A DNA stretch of 64,000 bases. Source: Cycas panzhihuaensis. Its lineage: Eukaryota > Cycadophyta. The stretch spans positions 107,639,741-107,703,740 of the forward strand of contig CM041465.1 of NCBI GenBank assembly GCA_023213395.1. Direction: 5' to 3'. The stretch's first letter is position 1; each line of letters opens with the position of its first letter. Shown piece after piece: positions 1 to 8,829 of this stretch. The notes under the pieces were generated by a model. It searched no databases and had not been told where the DNA came from. It saw only the letters and a program-made list of their open reading frames with translations. The position numbers and the translations under genes were made by a program.

Positions 1-55
1 ATTGGGCCTACTGTCCCATGGCCGGGAACTCAAGAGTTCCTTCGTCTGCTCCTAA

Positions 56-1012
56 TCCGCCCAAGAGGGCAATGATTCCATCTACTACCCAGATGACCAT
101 TTCCACCCGGATGACTTTCGGCCTTTCGCTCAAGCAGCGGATGATTCGGACCCTCACGAGACTCACCACCCCACTGGCGAGCCTTACGAGGGGCGTCCCG
201 AAGGATCCCCTACTTTCGAAGTCCCTTCGACCTCGTACGGCTATGAGGATACCCCTCCCGCCGACGCGATCGAGGCGCTTAGCGAGTGCTTCGCCCGCCG
301 CCAACCGCCTCCTAGGTGGTTCGCAGAAATGCTACGCAATGTAGCATCTTCTTCGTCCATGCTTGTGTCATCTACGACGATTGACGTTTCTACCTGCGCA
401 CACACGTCCTACGCCGTGCCTACCTTGGCTCCCAAGGCAAGTGTTCTGTACTTTGTTTCCAGCTGTGGTCCTACTTCCTCAGGGCCCATTCGCGGCGTGT
501 CTTTCCCTCAACTCGGGGTTAGCATGCCATGCCCTGGCCAAACGCACGCGCCACCCCCAAATGTGACGCATGTGTTCCCTAGTAGGCCTCGTGGTCCTGC
601 TAGTGCCGCCGCCACTAGCCATGTAGGACCCACTCCTACATATGTCAAGAACCCGGTTGGTGGTTCTTCTCTTTACGTGCCCCAGGTTACACTGCTCAAC
701 CTTGGGGGCAAGGCAAGGGAAGCCATCTCCCTGTTTATGGGTGGACCGTTGCACCCATATGGGGTCGCGCCACCTACGGGTGGCCCATATGGGCAAAACC
801 CGATCCCTCATCCTCTATTTAGTCATCGGCATAACTCCCATTGCCGCGTCATCGTAAGGGAGTATGCCTCCTTTTTAGAGCTTTTACCCGCAGCCCCCCT
901 TCCAACAAGGGGTCTTTTCCCAAGGAGGGATGGTTATACCACCCCCATCCATTCCTTTACCGGTTGTCGACCTGTTAGCCCAAGCAAGGACACGTCCCTT
1001 CGTGGACTATAG
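56..1012 (+). pseudogene. Gag N-terminal region of element A (low complexity)
   Basis: Frame 2 is open from 56 to 1012 (about 318 codons) with no convincing initiator at its start. The first part is acidic and rich in D, P, H and Y (residues from about 71 onward). The rest is rich in S, T, P and G, like the disordered leader that precedes the capsid domain in many plant gypsy Gags. It lies directly upstream of the capsid domain, but stops near 1012 and 1039 separate the two. I see no specific motif. Its role as Gag leader is inferred from position only. Confidence 0.4.
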
Positions 1013-1050
1013 GTCGACGCCATTGTCTATTGAGGCGCTAAGGACTAACT

Positions 1051-1622
1051 TCTTTGCCTCACCCTCCTGAAGTTCCCAAATTTGATGGGACTTCATCGCA
1101 AGACCCAACCGAGCATGTACGCAGCTTCTTGATGGCGTGCATCGATTATTGGGCTTACGACCATATACTTATGAAGCTATTCCCGCGGTCCTTGCAGGGC
1201 GATGCCCTCAAGTGGTTTTACCACCTTCCTGCCCATTCAATCTCCTCATTCCAGCAATTAGTGGACGAGTTCGTCAACTACTTTGACGTAGCCCGCCTGC
1301 CGAAAGCGGAATGAAGGCGCTTCTGTCGCTTAAACAAGGTCACGATGAGATGAATCGTGACTTTGTGCGACGTTTTCACGATCTTCTTCACTCCACCAAG
1401 GCTACGTTGCCTGAGGAGTTGAAGAGAGATCTCTTTGTCAATGCACTTTGCCCCAAGGTGCATGTGGAAATCCTCAAGATGGGGGCGACCACGTGTGACT
1501 CCGCCATCACGAGGTGTTTAGCTTTGGAGGCCATTGAGATCCAAGCAGGACTCAAGAAACCTCCCAAGCTCTCACAACGTCGCGAGGCGCCTCCTCCAGT
1601 GAAGGAGACCAAACCTTCATGA
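1051..1622 (+). pseudogene. Gag capsid domain (Retrotrans_gag type) of element A, frameshifted
   Basis: The first part (frame 1, to 1314) carries the family hallmarks KFDGTSSQDPTEH, LFPRSLQGDALKWFYHL and FQQLVDEFVNYF. The continuation, LLSLKQGHDEMNRDFVRRF, is in frame 3 from about 1311, so a single-base indel near 1300-1315 breaks the gene. In plant gypsy Gag this domain builds the virus-like particle. The same motifs are found on the minus strand of element C at 45,780-46,520, which ties the two elements together. The break argues against a functional Gag from this copy. Confidence 0.75.
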
Positions 1623-1696
1623 CCGCTAGGTCCACCTCTCATCCGGCGAGAGGACCCTAGATCCTTACTCCGCTTATTCGCTCATTTGAGCGCACG

Positions 1697-1891
1697 ATGA
1701 AGGAGTCAAAACTCCAACCTCCTTCGTCGCCAACCTCTCATAAACTTGTCCAGCAGACTTCTCGTGCGATGCCCCCCAAAGGGGGTAGCACCCAGTCTTC
1801 TCAAGCAAGGAGGACCGACCCTCCCCTTGAGAAGATGTGGTGTTCCATCCATGGGGAGTGTTTCCATGACGATTCGCGTTGCCGGGCATAG
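1697..1891 (+). pseudogene. Gag nucleocapsid-like zinc motif of element A
   Basis: A 64-residue segment in frame 2 ends in a Cys/His array spaced C-x2-H-x4-H-x4-C (1841-1882). This is the zinc-finger variant seen in Gag of Tat-like plant elements rather than the classical CCHC knuckle. The upstream part is basic and rich in S, P and Q. It is out of frame with the capsid segment before it, so at least one more indel lies between 1622 and 1697. Element C has the counterpart at about 45,785-45,826, where the first Cys is replaced by Tyr. Confidence 0.6.
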
Positions 1892-2239
1892 CACCCACGC
1901 GACGCCTCGCCGCGCGACTCGTCCCCTAGGCGGACATCGAGGCCTAACCTCGATCAGCCCATTCATAGAGACCCGTTCCCCAAACATGGGGAACGTGGTC
2001 GCGATGTTTGGCAAAGATACAGTCAAAATCGGGATAGGTCCCCCGATTCTCGCCCTTCGCATGGTAGAGGGAAGGGTGTGCGGTCATCTTCCTTGGCGCT
2101 CCCACGGCCGTGCGTGCTCCATCACCTTCGCGGTCCCGCTACAAGGGAAAGAAGGTTGTCCAATTGCTTGAGACCACTCCATTATATGCCTTAACTTGGG
2201 TCCCAATTTGTTAAAGAGGCAGCGAGTGCCTCTTCATCC

Positions 2240-3000
2240 ATGTCTCACCTTGATCCTCTTCCGGAAGCTGTTCCTCCGGAGATTCCCGCACTTCCCAAGA
2301 CTATTCCCATCCGCCCCGGTAGATTCGACTTTAGAAGGGCGCTTACCCAACCCACAGGGAAGGGTAAGCCTTTTTCTATCATTGACGAGCTCTACACCAT
2401 CGCTGCGGGAATGTCCTTGATGGACGTCTTGAGAAGCTGCCCTGAGCAACGTGCTCTTCTTCTTGAAGCTCTTGGCCAACAAGATGCTTCCATCCAGGCG
2501 ATAGGTGCTACCTCTCATAGACCACCTATCATTTCATTTGATCCCAGAGATCTCCCATCTCCCGATGGCGGGAGAAGCTTTTGCATTACCCGTTCGTCAT
2601 CACCATTGACACTCCTGATTGTATCATAAAGAGGACCATTGTAGACAATGGCTCCTCGGTTAACGCTATGCCTGCGCGTATGCTCAAGGAGCTAGGCATA
2701 GTAGCTCTTGAGTTTGTCCCTTGGAAATGCCAAGGGTATGATGGGACTGCGAAGTCCCCTCTGGGGGTGGTCTCCCTATCCCTCACCTTAGGAGGGAAAA
2801 CTATTTCTGTCGAAGTTGCTATACTCGATGTTGACGTAGAGTACAACCTCTTGTTGGGCCGACCATGGCTCGACCAGATGGGAGCAATCTGCTCCACGCA
2901 ATGGGGGCAACTTAAATTTATCCATGAAGGACGAGTTAAAGTTGTCGGCGTGAGCCAATCTAGTCTCACACCTCCCATCCAACTGCCAGTGTTTCGATGA
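2240..3000 (+). pseudogene. Retropepsin (aspartic protease) region of element A, frameshifted
   Basis: Frame 2 (2240-2629) gives a linker with LRSCPEQRALLLEALG and ISFDPRDLP. Frame 1 (2581-3000) gives the retropepsin fold with VDNGSS at 2641-2658, a hydrophobic flap region and the C-terminal YNLLLGRPWL at 2842-2871, then FIHEG. A frameshift lies in the overlap at about 2575-2629. The active-site triad reads D-N-G rather than the usual D-S/T-G. Element C has D-K-G at the same place, so the unusual middle residue may be a family trait. The enzyme would process Gag-Pol. The stop at 2998-3000 separates it from anything downstream. Confidence 0.75.
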
Positions 3001-3602
3001 TGAAGATAGTGATCTGAGGAGGCTACCCCTTAGTGGGACCTTTGTTTGAGGAGACCGACCTTCATCGATCGGACCTATCTTGCGTGTCATGAGCCAAACC
3101 TAGTTAGGTTTGCCCCTATTGGCATAGGTGGTTACGGTTGCTTAGCTGCCATGAGTGATTCTGATTCAGATAGCGAGGGTTGTGGGCCCTCTCCTCGACG
3201 TGTCACCCTGGTTTCATGAGCACCTAGAGGAATATCTCGATCAGATATTCCTGCTCTTCCTCATTCTACACTGGCTCCGAGTCGGTCTTAAGCCGGTGAT
3301 ACATTTTACCTTCTCGGCCTCCCCGAGCGGTTTCACGTAGACGCCCACATCGACGAGCCACTCGTAGAGGTGCTTCTTCTTCACGCTCTAGGTCCTTACC
3401 TCAGACTAGAGCCACTCCTACTCAGACGCAACCTTGCCACGCGATCTGTCGTGTGCCAGGTTCGTTGCACTCATCTGGTTCCAACCATAGTAAGTTTACT
3501 AGTAGGCCTAGCGATACTGGAATTACTCTTCGTCACCTATCTCCTACCCTGCGTGTGACTACCCCTACCTTTATGGGGTCTAGGCACACCTCTTCCTCTC
3601 TT
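3001..3602 (+). other. Degenerate spacer after protease of element A
   Basis: Short open stretches occur (for example 3155-3340 and 3453-3635), but none matches RT, RNase H or integrase in any frame I read. In element C the corresponding place starts a spacer that leads into RT. Here the sequence passes instead into a palindromic repeat, so the pol core is missing between protease and repeat. Confidence 0.5.
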
Positions 3603-3769
3603 CATGCTCAAAACGAGCCTAAACTACCATTTTAAATTATTTCCATTCCTCCCAACCACGGGTTGAATGGTAATTTAAGATGGATCCATGCTCCGAAATG
3701 AGCTTAAACTACCATTTTAAATTGTCTCCATTCTTCCCAACCCTGGGTAGAATGGCAATTTAAGATGGG
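3603..3769 (+). repeat. Two tandem ~85-bp palindromic units in element A
   Basis: Unit 1 runs 3603-3686 and unit 2 runs 3687-3769. They share the GAG(C/T)(C/T)TAAACTACCA core and the right-hand AATTTAAGATGG. Each unit is an imperfect palindrome: arm 3627-3638 pairs with 3672-3683, and arm 3712-3723 pairs with 3757-3768, with further pairing inside (CCATTC against GAATGG). The core motif recurs beside the antisense ORF in element C (39,380-39,475) and in the tandem array of element B. Confidence 0.85.
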
Positions 3770-4304
3770 TTTTCAGTTTTTCTTCCGGTTCCTCCCACGG
3801 AACCCGCGTTCCCGTGTCCTTCGGGAACCTTTGTCTTCCTATTTTGGGCATTCCCCAACCTAGGACGACGCTACGGAGTATCGTTACTCCCCTTTTCGTG
3901 CTTGTCGTTTCCTTCGCATATTCCGTTATGCTTCCCTGTGGATGTGCATGTCGCCTTATCTTCTAACCTCACGCCTCTCGGTCACCTCTGCTCACGGTGG
4001 ATGCGTGTGCACCTGTTAGACGTATGGCCATGCATGGACGGAAACACCTGCATATTTACAAAACTTTACAACAAAATGTACACATTTACACATTCACATA
4101 TTTACATATTTACATTTACAACATACAAAAATATTCATTTACAAAAGTAAACCATACATGCTACCTCTATCATACATTATACACGCCATTTCATGTCAAA
4201 AGTGGGGTTCCAATCACCCCATGTGTATATATATCAAAAATGTCATAGTACATCGTGTATGTGGGAAGCCGGAATCCTTGCAGGGGAGGTACAATCATGT
4301 GAGC
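3770..4304 (+). other. Intergenic segment between palindromic repeat and antisense ORF of element A
   Basis: No coding signal was recognised. Positions 4050-4155 are a low-complexity AT-rich stretch built from TTTACA and TTACATAT-like words, unlike the GC-rich surroundings. The 3' end of the antisense ORF (stop at 4305-4307 on -) follows directly, so this stretch could hold its transcription end, but no terminator can be demonstrated. Confidence 0.4.
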
Positions 4305-6215
4305 CTACATATGACCCCCTGGAGGCCCGTGCTTTCCCGCCAAAATCATACATATGTGCGTCCATCTCCTGGTCTCTGACCACAGGGTCCCGTCTCTCGG
4401 CCTATGTGATCCCTCTCCTGGGGAGCACATCCCTGTGAGGCTCCTCCTGGGCCTCCGCGAGCTGCCTGCCCTGTTCTCCTCATCCCGAGGCCGTCTCAGG
4501 GTCGTAGCCACTGTGTGTGTGTGTGTCCGGCTCTGGCTTGACCTCGAAACCATCTGGGCCACCAGCTGGTCGTAGCGGACCTGGATGCGGTCCCTCTCAC
4601 CTCGAAGTCCCTCCTCGACTGCCCTAGCCCTATCCTCCGACACCTTAAGGCGCTCCTCAGGGGTGCCAAAGTAGTGCTGATCCCTGTATCCCCTCCTGGC
4701 CCACTCTAGCTCTCTGAGGCCTGGGTCCGTCCGCGCAGCTCATCTCGCTCGCCCCTGGTCGCGTCGAGCTCTGCACTGTCCCCGGAATGCCATGTGCTCC
4801 TGGGTCTCTGCAACCCAGATGTCTCGTACTCTCACCAGCGGGGCGAACGCCTGCATGTAGGCTCCCGTTGACCTAGGCACGTCCTCTGCCTGGATGGGCG
4901 GTTGCCACTCCGCGTAGACCTAAGGGAACAACTCCCTCACCGCAGCCTCGACCAGTCTCTGAACCTCCGCTACACCTGTCAATGCAACATGCCATGTGTC
5001 AGTGTGTATCCTCGATGCATATCATAAAATCAAATCAAAATCTATCTAGATGTCAAACGACTGAGGAAACGGTTAGATCTCACTGCTGGGCTGCTGGATC
5101 CTCTGCCGGGCGATGTCTCCTCTCTGGCTCTCGCACCGCCGGTGCCTCGTGCTCGCACGCCCTCCGCCTCGCCTCATCTTCGGCGTGAGCCGGCTCGACT
5201 CTCGCCCCTCCGGATCTCCTCATGATCCGGAGCCTGCGCCCCCTGGTCTCTGCAGCCCAGCTCGTCTCTGACTCTGATGGGCTGCCCTCTGTAGCAGCCC
5301 CAGATGGTCCTACTGCGTCCCCCGATGACTGAGATGCACCTACCTCTCCCGCAGGTCGCGATGGGCCAGCCCCATCTCCCCCATCATCACTGTCATCGCC
5401 CCCATTGTCGTCATCGTCGCCGGTTGTCCTCGATAGGGCTCCTGCCCTCTCTTGGGTCATCACCGCCCACCTCACCGCTGCATGCAGGTGCGCTCGTGAT
5501 GCAGCCGGAGTGAGGAGGTCGAGTGACGTCGCGTCGGCCGTCGGCGAACATGGGCTGGTCCTTCGTCCCGGAATCTCGTGCGCCACACTGTGGACCATCC
5601 GGGGCCCACCTCGCTATGGGGAATGGCCCCCCGGTGCCCTTGCCAAGTGATCAAAAACCGACCTGCTGACAATGTCTTTGTCGAGAGCCCTCCTCTGCAG
5701 GCCTCTGATGGTGTCTGGTTGGGCGGCGAGGTTTGCCGCAACTAGGGTAGCCCAATCCATCCTCTCGTAGGCCTCGCTTGGCGTCTACGTCCACCAACCT
5801 CCGGGATCTCCTATAATTACATTTTCGGGAGATCCGGAGCAATGCATAGCAAAATGAGCTTCCTCGCTTGAGGAATCACGACATGAGTACTATCAGAGGG
5901 CCCCCTCACGCCACTGTCTCCCCCATGAGGCCCAGGCGCCTCACTGTGTCTTTGCCTCATTGCTAAGCAGCGTCCTCAGCGTCACGGGTCTCCCCGTCGC
6001 CGGTACCCCCAGGATCCGCCTAATTTCCTCCGGGGTGTTGGTGATGTCCCTATCGAGGCAAGTGAAACACGTGCCTCCTCACATCCCAGTCGACACTATG
6101 TCCACGAGTCGCCGATCCGTGCTGGCGGGGTCTTCAGGGCCTTGTACAAGCCGCATCTCTTCAAGACCGTCCTATCCTCCTCTGTCAACATCTCTAAGTA
6201 GCTCAAGATGGGCAT
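4305..6215 (-). pseudogene. Antisense ORF of element A: plant-mobile-domain-like N-half plus hydrophilic tail
   Basis: On the strand opposite gag and RNase H. From a possible ATG at 6213-6215 the N-terminal part shows the plant mobile domain pattern: VLKRCGLYKAL, then about 35 residues on, ITNTPEEIRRILGVPATGRP. Residues encoded at 5084-5598 are acidic and low-complexity (D/G runs, then E/R/A-rich). The tail (4305-4975) contains YAEWQPPIQAED and a charged, coiled-coil-like EEGLRGERDRIQVRYDQLV. Frameshifts and stops occur in both parts. A 108-bp GT-AG segment (4976-5083) separates the halves. Homologous antisense ORFs lie in elements B (12,000-13,590) and C (36,760-38,500). Plant mobile domains are known from host MAIL/MAIN proteins and from antisense ORFs of Tat elements. 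The function here is unknown. Confidence 0.7.
4976..5083 (-). other. Putative intron in antisense ORF of element A
   Basis: Read on -, a GTGAGA donor follows the exon and the segment ends in TTGCATTGACAG. Length is 108 bp, it is AT-rich relative to its GC-rich flanks, and it carries the stop that would end exon 1. Homologous positions in B (12,528-12,630) and C (37,991-38,090) hold segments of 103 and 100 bp with GT and AG ends. The reading frame does not join cleanly in this copy (off by one), consistent with later damage. Confidence 0.6.
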
Positions 6216-7422
6216 GCGACATTCTCGCGGTTATCCACCGCGATAGCCTGTAACCGACCAAAGTCGATCGAGTTAGTCTCCTAGCAGTCACCTAGGCTCC
6301 TAGCTATTTGGTCAGTTGTCCTTTTTGGTTTGGAGGGCTATTTGGGCCCCCCTTCCTTGTTTTCTGATTTCACACTGCGTCTGGCTCCAAATTTAGCGGC
6401 ATCGCTAAATTTGGAGCGGGCCCCGCGGTGATCTCTTCCCATTGCGTCTGGCGGCAAGATCGCGATCTTGGCGATCTTGGCCAATCTGTGGCAACCCCTA
6501 AAAATGGGGTTTTTGGCCCGGAAAATCAAAAAAATTTTGCGGTGGACCCCCCGTGGGGCCCACCAGGACAGTGCTAATGCCCGGGTCCCCGCCTCTTTCT
6601 GGGTCCAATTCGGACTCCGAGAGCCCCCTAACTGCCCATAAGGGGCATAAAAAAATATTAAAATTAATTCAAAAAATGATGAATTTTAAATTCTGAAATG
6701 ACAAAGATTCCGTTAGATCCACTCCTTTGAGTGCGGCACGGATCGCCATAAGCGTCCGAGATCGTGATGACTGTCTCCTCGCGCGAATCCAATGGTCAGA
6801 TCCTCCTCGGCGTGCCTCGGAAGTCGGGTAGCACTCCGCGTCGTAGGGAAAAGGCTCTGGTTTCGCACGAGAGCTGGTGAAAATGAATCCTATTTTCATT
6901 AGTTTTACTTATATAGGCGAGGGCCCCGGGGGGCACTTTCTCCATTCTTAGCTTCGTGATAGTCGTTGGGACCGTCTTATCGTGCTGGTAACCTTTGCCT
7001 TCTGGCCCTGTCGCCCATTGTGCTCCATGGATGCCCTTCATGCCTCCTCTTGCGAAGGCATTTATGGCACCTCATGTTCGCACTTTTTGGGGGGGCCCTT
7101 TTTCACCGTTTTGCGCGCTGCTCCCGTGCATGCCCGAGTTTATACTCGTTTGGCTCGTTTCGCCGCTCCGGACTCATTTTCGCAGCCCTTTTTCGCTCCT
7201 GGGACCCCTAGAGAAAATGCTCCCCCCGCCTGGGGGCATGTTTTGCTTCCCAAAGCAACTTTTGGGGACTCCAGGGTGCCTTTTCTCCGCCTACTCCTAG
7301 TAGGCGCCCTGATCGCTTGTTCTCGTTCTCAGGTAACCTCATTGCTAGGTCCTCCTACCCTTCTCGGCCCGCTTTGCACTTGCTATTCGAGTCTTAGTTT
7401 TTGCTTGCATTACTGCTGATCA
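6216..7422. promoter_or_regulatory. Hairpin-rich segment between antisense ORF start and RNase H of element A
   Basis: Contains a perfect 15-bp stem with a GCAT loop (6384-6417), a perfect 16-bp palindrome CAAGATCGCGATCTTG (6455-6470) and a TATA-like TTATATAGG near 6909-6917 on +. The two hairpins are each preceded by GCGTCTGG. The position, just upstream of the antisense ORF on -, would suit a promoter or regulatory region for that gene, but this is inference. Open frames at 6966-7419 are proline- and serine-rich with no recognised domain. Confidence 0.4.
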
Positions 7423-7446
7423 TTGCCCGAATCCAAAGACCCGACC

Positions 7447-7764
7447 ATGTCTCTCATCGTTTTCACCGATGGTGGAAGTCGCGGCAACCCCGGGCCTTCC
7501 GCCACTGCGTGGATTCTTCGTAGTCCCTCCAGACACGATTACATGCGTTTTGGAGTCTTTCTTCCCGAGGCTACCAATAACGAAGCCGAGTACACGGCCG
7601 TTATTGTAGCCCTTACCGATGCTTTTTATTTCCATCGCGGGTCCATTGTGTTGTTTTGCGATTCTCTGGTCGTGGTGTCCCATCGCACCTGGGTTTACGG
7701 TGCGATGCCCTCACTGAGGACCCTTGCATCTGCCGCAGTCTCTCACAGCTTGTTTCGTCGGTAG
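7447..7764 (+). pseudogene. Additional RNase H (aRNH) of element A, C-terminally truncated
   Basis: From ATG 7447 the frame gives FTDGGSRGNPGPSATAW, the ATNNEAEYTAVI helix and FCDSLVVV. Catalytic carboxylates are visible as D8, E48 and D72. The sequence is of the cellular or archaeal RNase HI type rather than the gypsy RT-linked type, as known for the extra RNase H of Tat elements. The frame ends at 7762-7764 before the expected fourth catalytic residue and C-terminal helix, so the domain is cut short, probably by an indel. It lies downstream of the antisense ORF, whereas in element C the homologous domain lies between integrase and the antisense ORF. Confidence 0.8.
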
Positions 7765-8690
7765 ATATATCCGAGGCACCTCAGCGGGGCGTGACCTCGT
7801 CGCCTCATCCTTGAGTGTCGCCTCCCTCTTCAGTGGCCAGCCCTTGAGGCTTGTCCGGCCAGCCCGTGCCCAAGCCCCCAGTCGCTGTTAGTTAGATATG
7901 CCCGCTCTACCTTGTTCGATGCCCTCTTACTTCACGTTGCACCTTGGTAACGGGGGGGGGCATCCCATTTCACTGCTTATTTCAGTTTCAGGTCGATGTT
8001 TTGGCGACACGTGGGCAGCCCCTACGTTGTCCTCGTCTCTGTCTACTTTATCCACGCGTTCGCCATGACACTTGCCTACGCCCTTGGTCCACGTGCTGCT
8101 CTTTATTGCTTTTATATATATATATGCATGTGCTACTCATGTTTCTTGATTGTCAGCATTCGCCATCACATTACGCTTAGAAGCGGTGAGGCTCTGCTTA
8201 AGAGGCGATGTTTCCGGTATTGGGAATGGACTCAAGACACATCGACACAGGTTTGTTCAGGTATATGTTCTTACTTTTCTTACTTATGAGTGCTAGGGTA
8301 GTCTAGAATAGTTTGATTGACATATTCCTGCCAACATGCATTTGTTTGATTGCCTGCTCATAACGCATGTGCCTAATGGCGCCCCTCAGCCTATGACGAC
8401 TCACAGGAGGCATTCCCGGTGAATGTGACACCCGTATGGCATCTGACCACTCACGATGTCTCCATGGTCTCTCAGAACACTCTTGCCAGCTTGTGTGTTC
8501 TTGTTATAACGTGCCACTTATGTTGCAAATCCTTCTTAAGCCCGGTTTAACCCTTAGATAGGACTCTTTGCACCGTTTTGGGTACTTGCCTCTTGCTAGG
8601 CCTTCCCCAATTGATGTATTTCGGGCTTAGCCTGACCTAGCCCCAAAAACACGATTTTTATGTTGTATTTTTCTCTTTTAAATTCGGGTT
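7765..8690 (+). other. Non-coding segment after RNase H of element A
   Basis: No domain recognised. Holds a run of nine G (7952-7960), and the short (TA)n tract near 8114-8125. It leads to the short repeats at 8696-8754 and the probable LTR. The frames show no capsid, pol or PMD motif. Confidence 0.45.
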
Positions 8691-8695
8691 ATCTG

Positions 8696-8754
8696 GCGGT
8701 AAACTAAGCGGTACTGCAGAGTTTGTAGTGGTACTGCAGAGTTTGCCGCGGTAC
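8696..8754 (+). repeat. Short 20-bp tandem repeat with GGTACTGCAGAGTTTG core
   Basis: GCGGTACTGCAGAGTTTG at 8708-8725 is repeated as GTGGTACTGCAGAGTTTG at 8728-8745, with partial units on both sides (GCGGTAAACT before, GCGGTAC after). Decayed relatives with GGTATTGCAAA or GGTACTATGAA are visible at about 13,765-13,870, 22,210-22,300 and 31,555-31,680. The unit lies just upstream of the probable LTR of element A. Confidence 0.7.
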
Positions 8755-8829
8755 ATCGCTTAAAATTAAAAAAAAGCACGACGATTTCGCGTTTTTCACG
8801 AACCGCGTGGCTCCGTGCGATTGGGCGCC

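Noticed and set aside
329-1012. A host gene of 227 codons
   Set aside because: The frame has no start context and a low-complexity S/P/T/G composition. It runs into the Gag capsid domain of element A.
6966-7419. Overlapping proline- and cysteine-rich ORFs as a novel gene
   Set aside because: Three frames are open at once because of GC-rich, TA-poor composition. No domain and no counterpart in element C.
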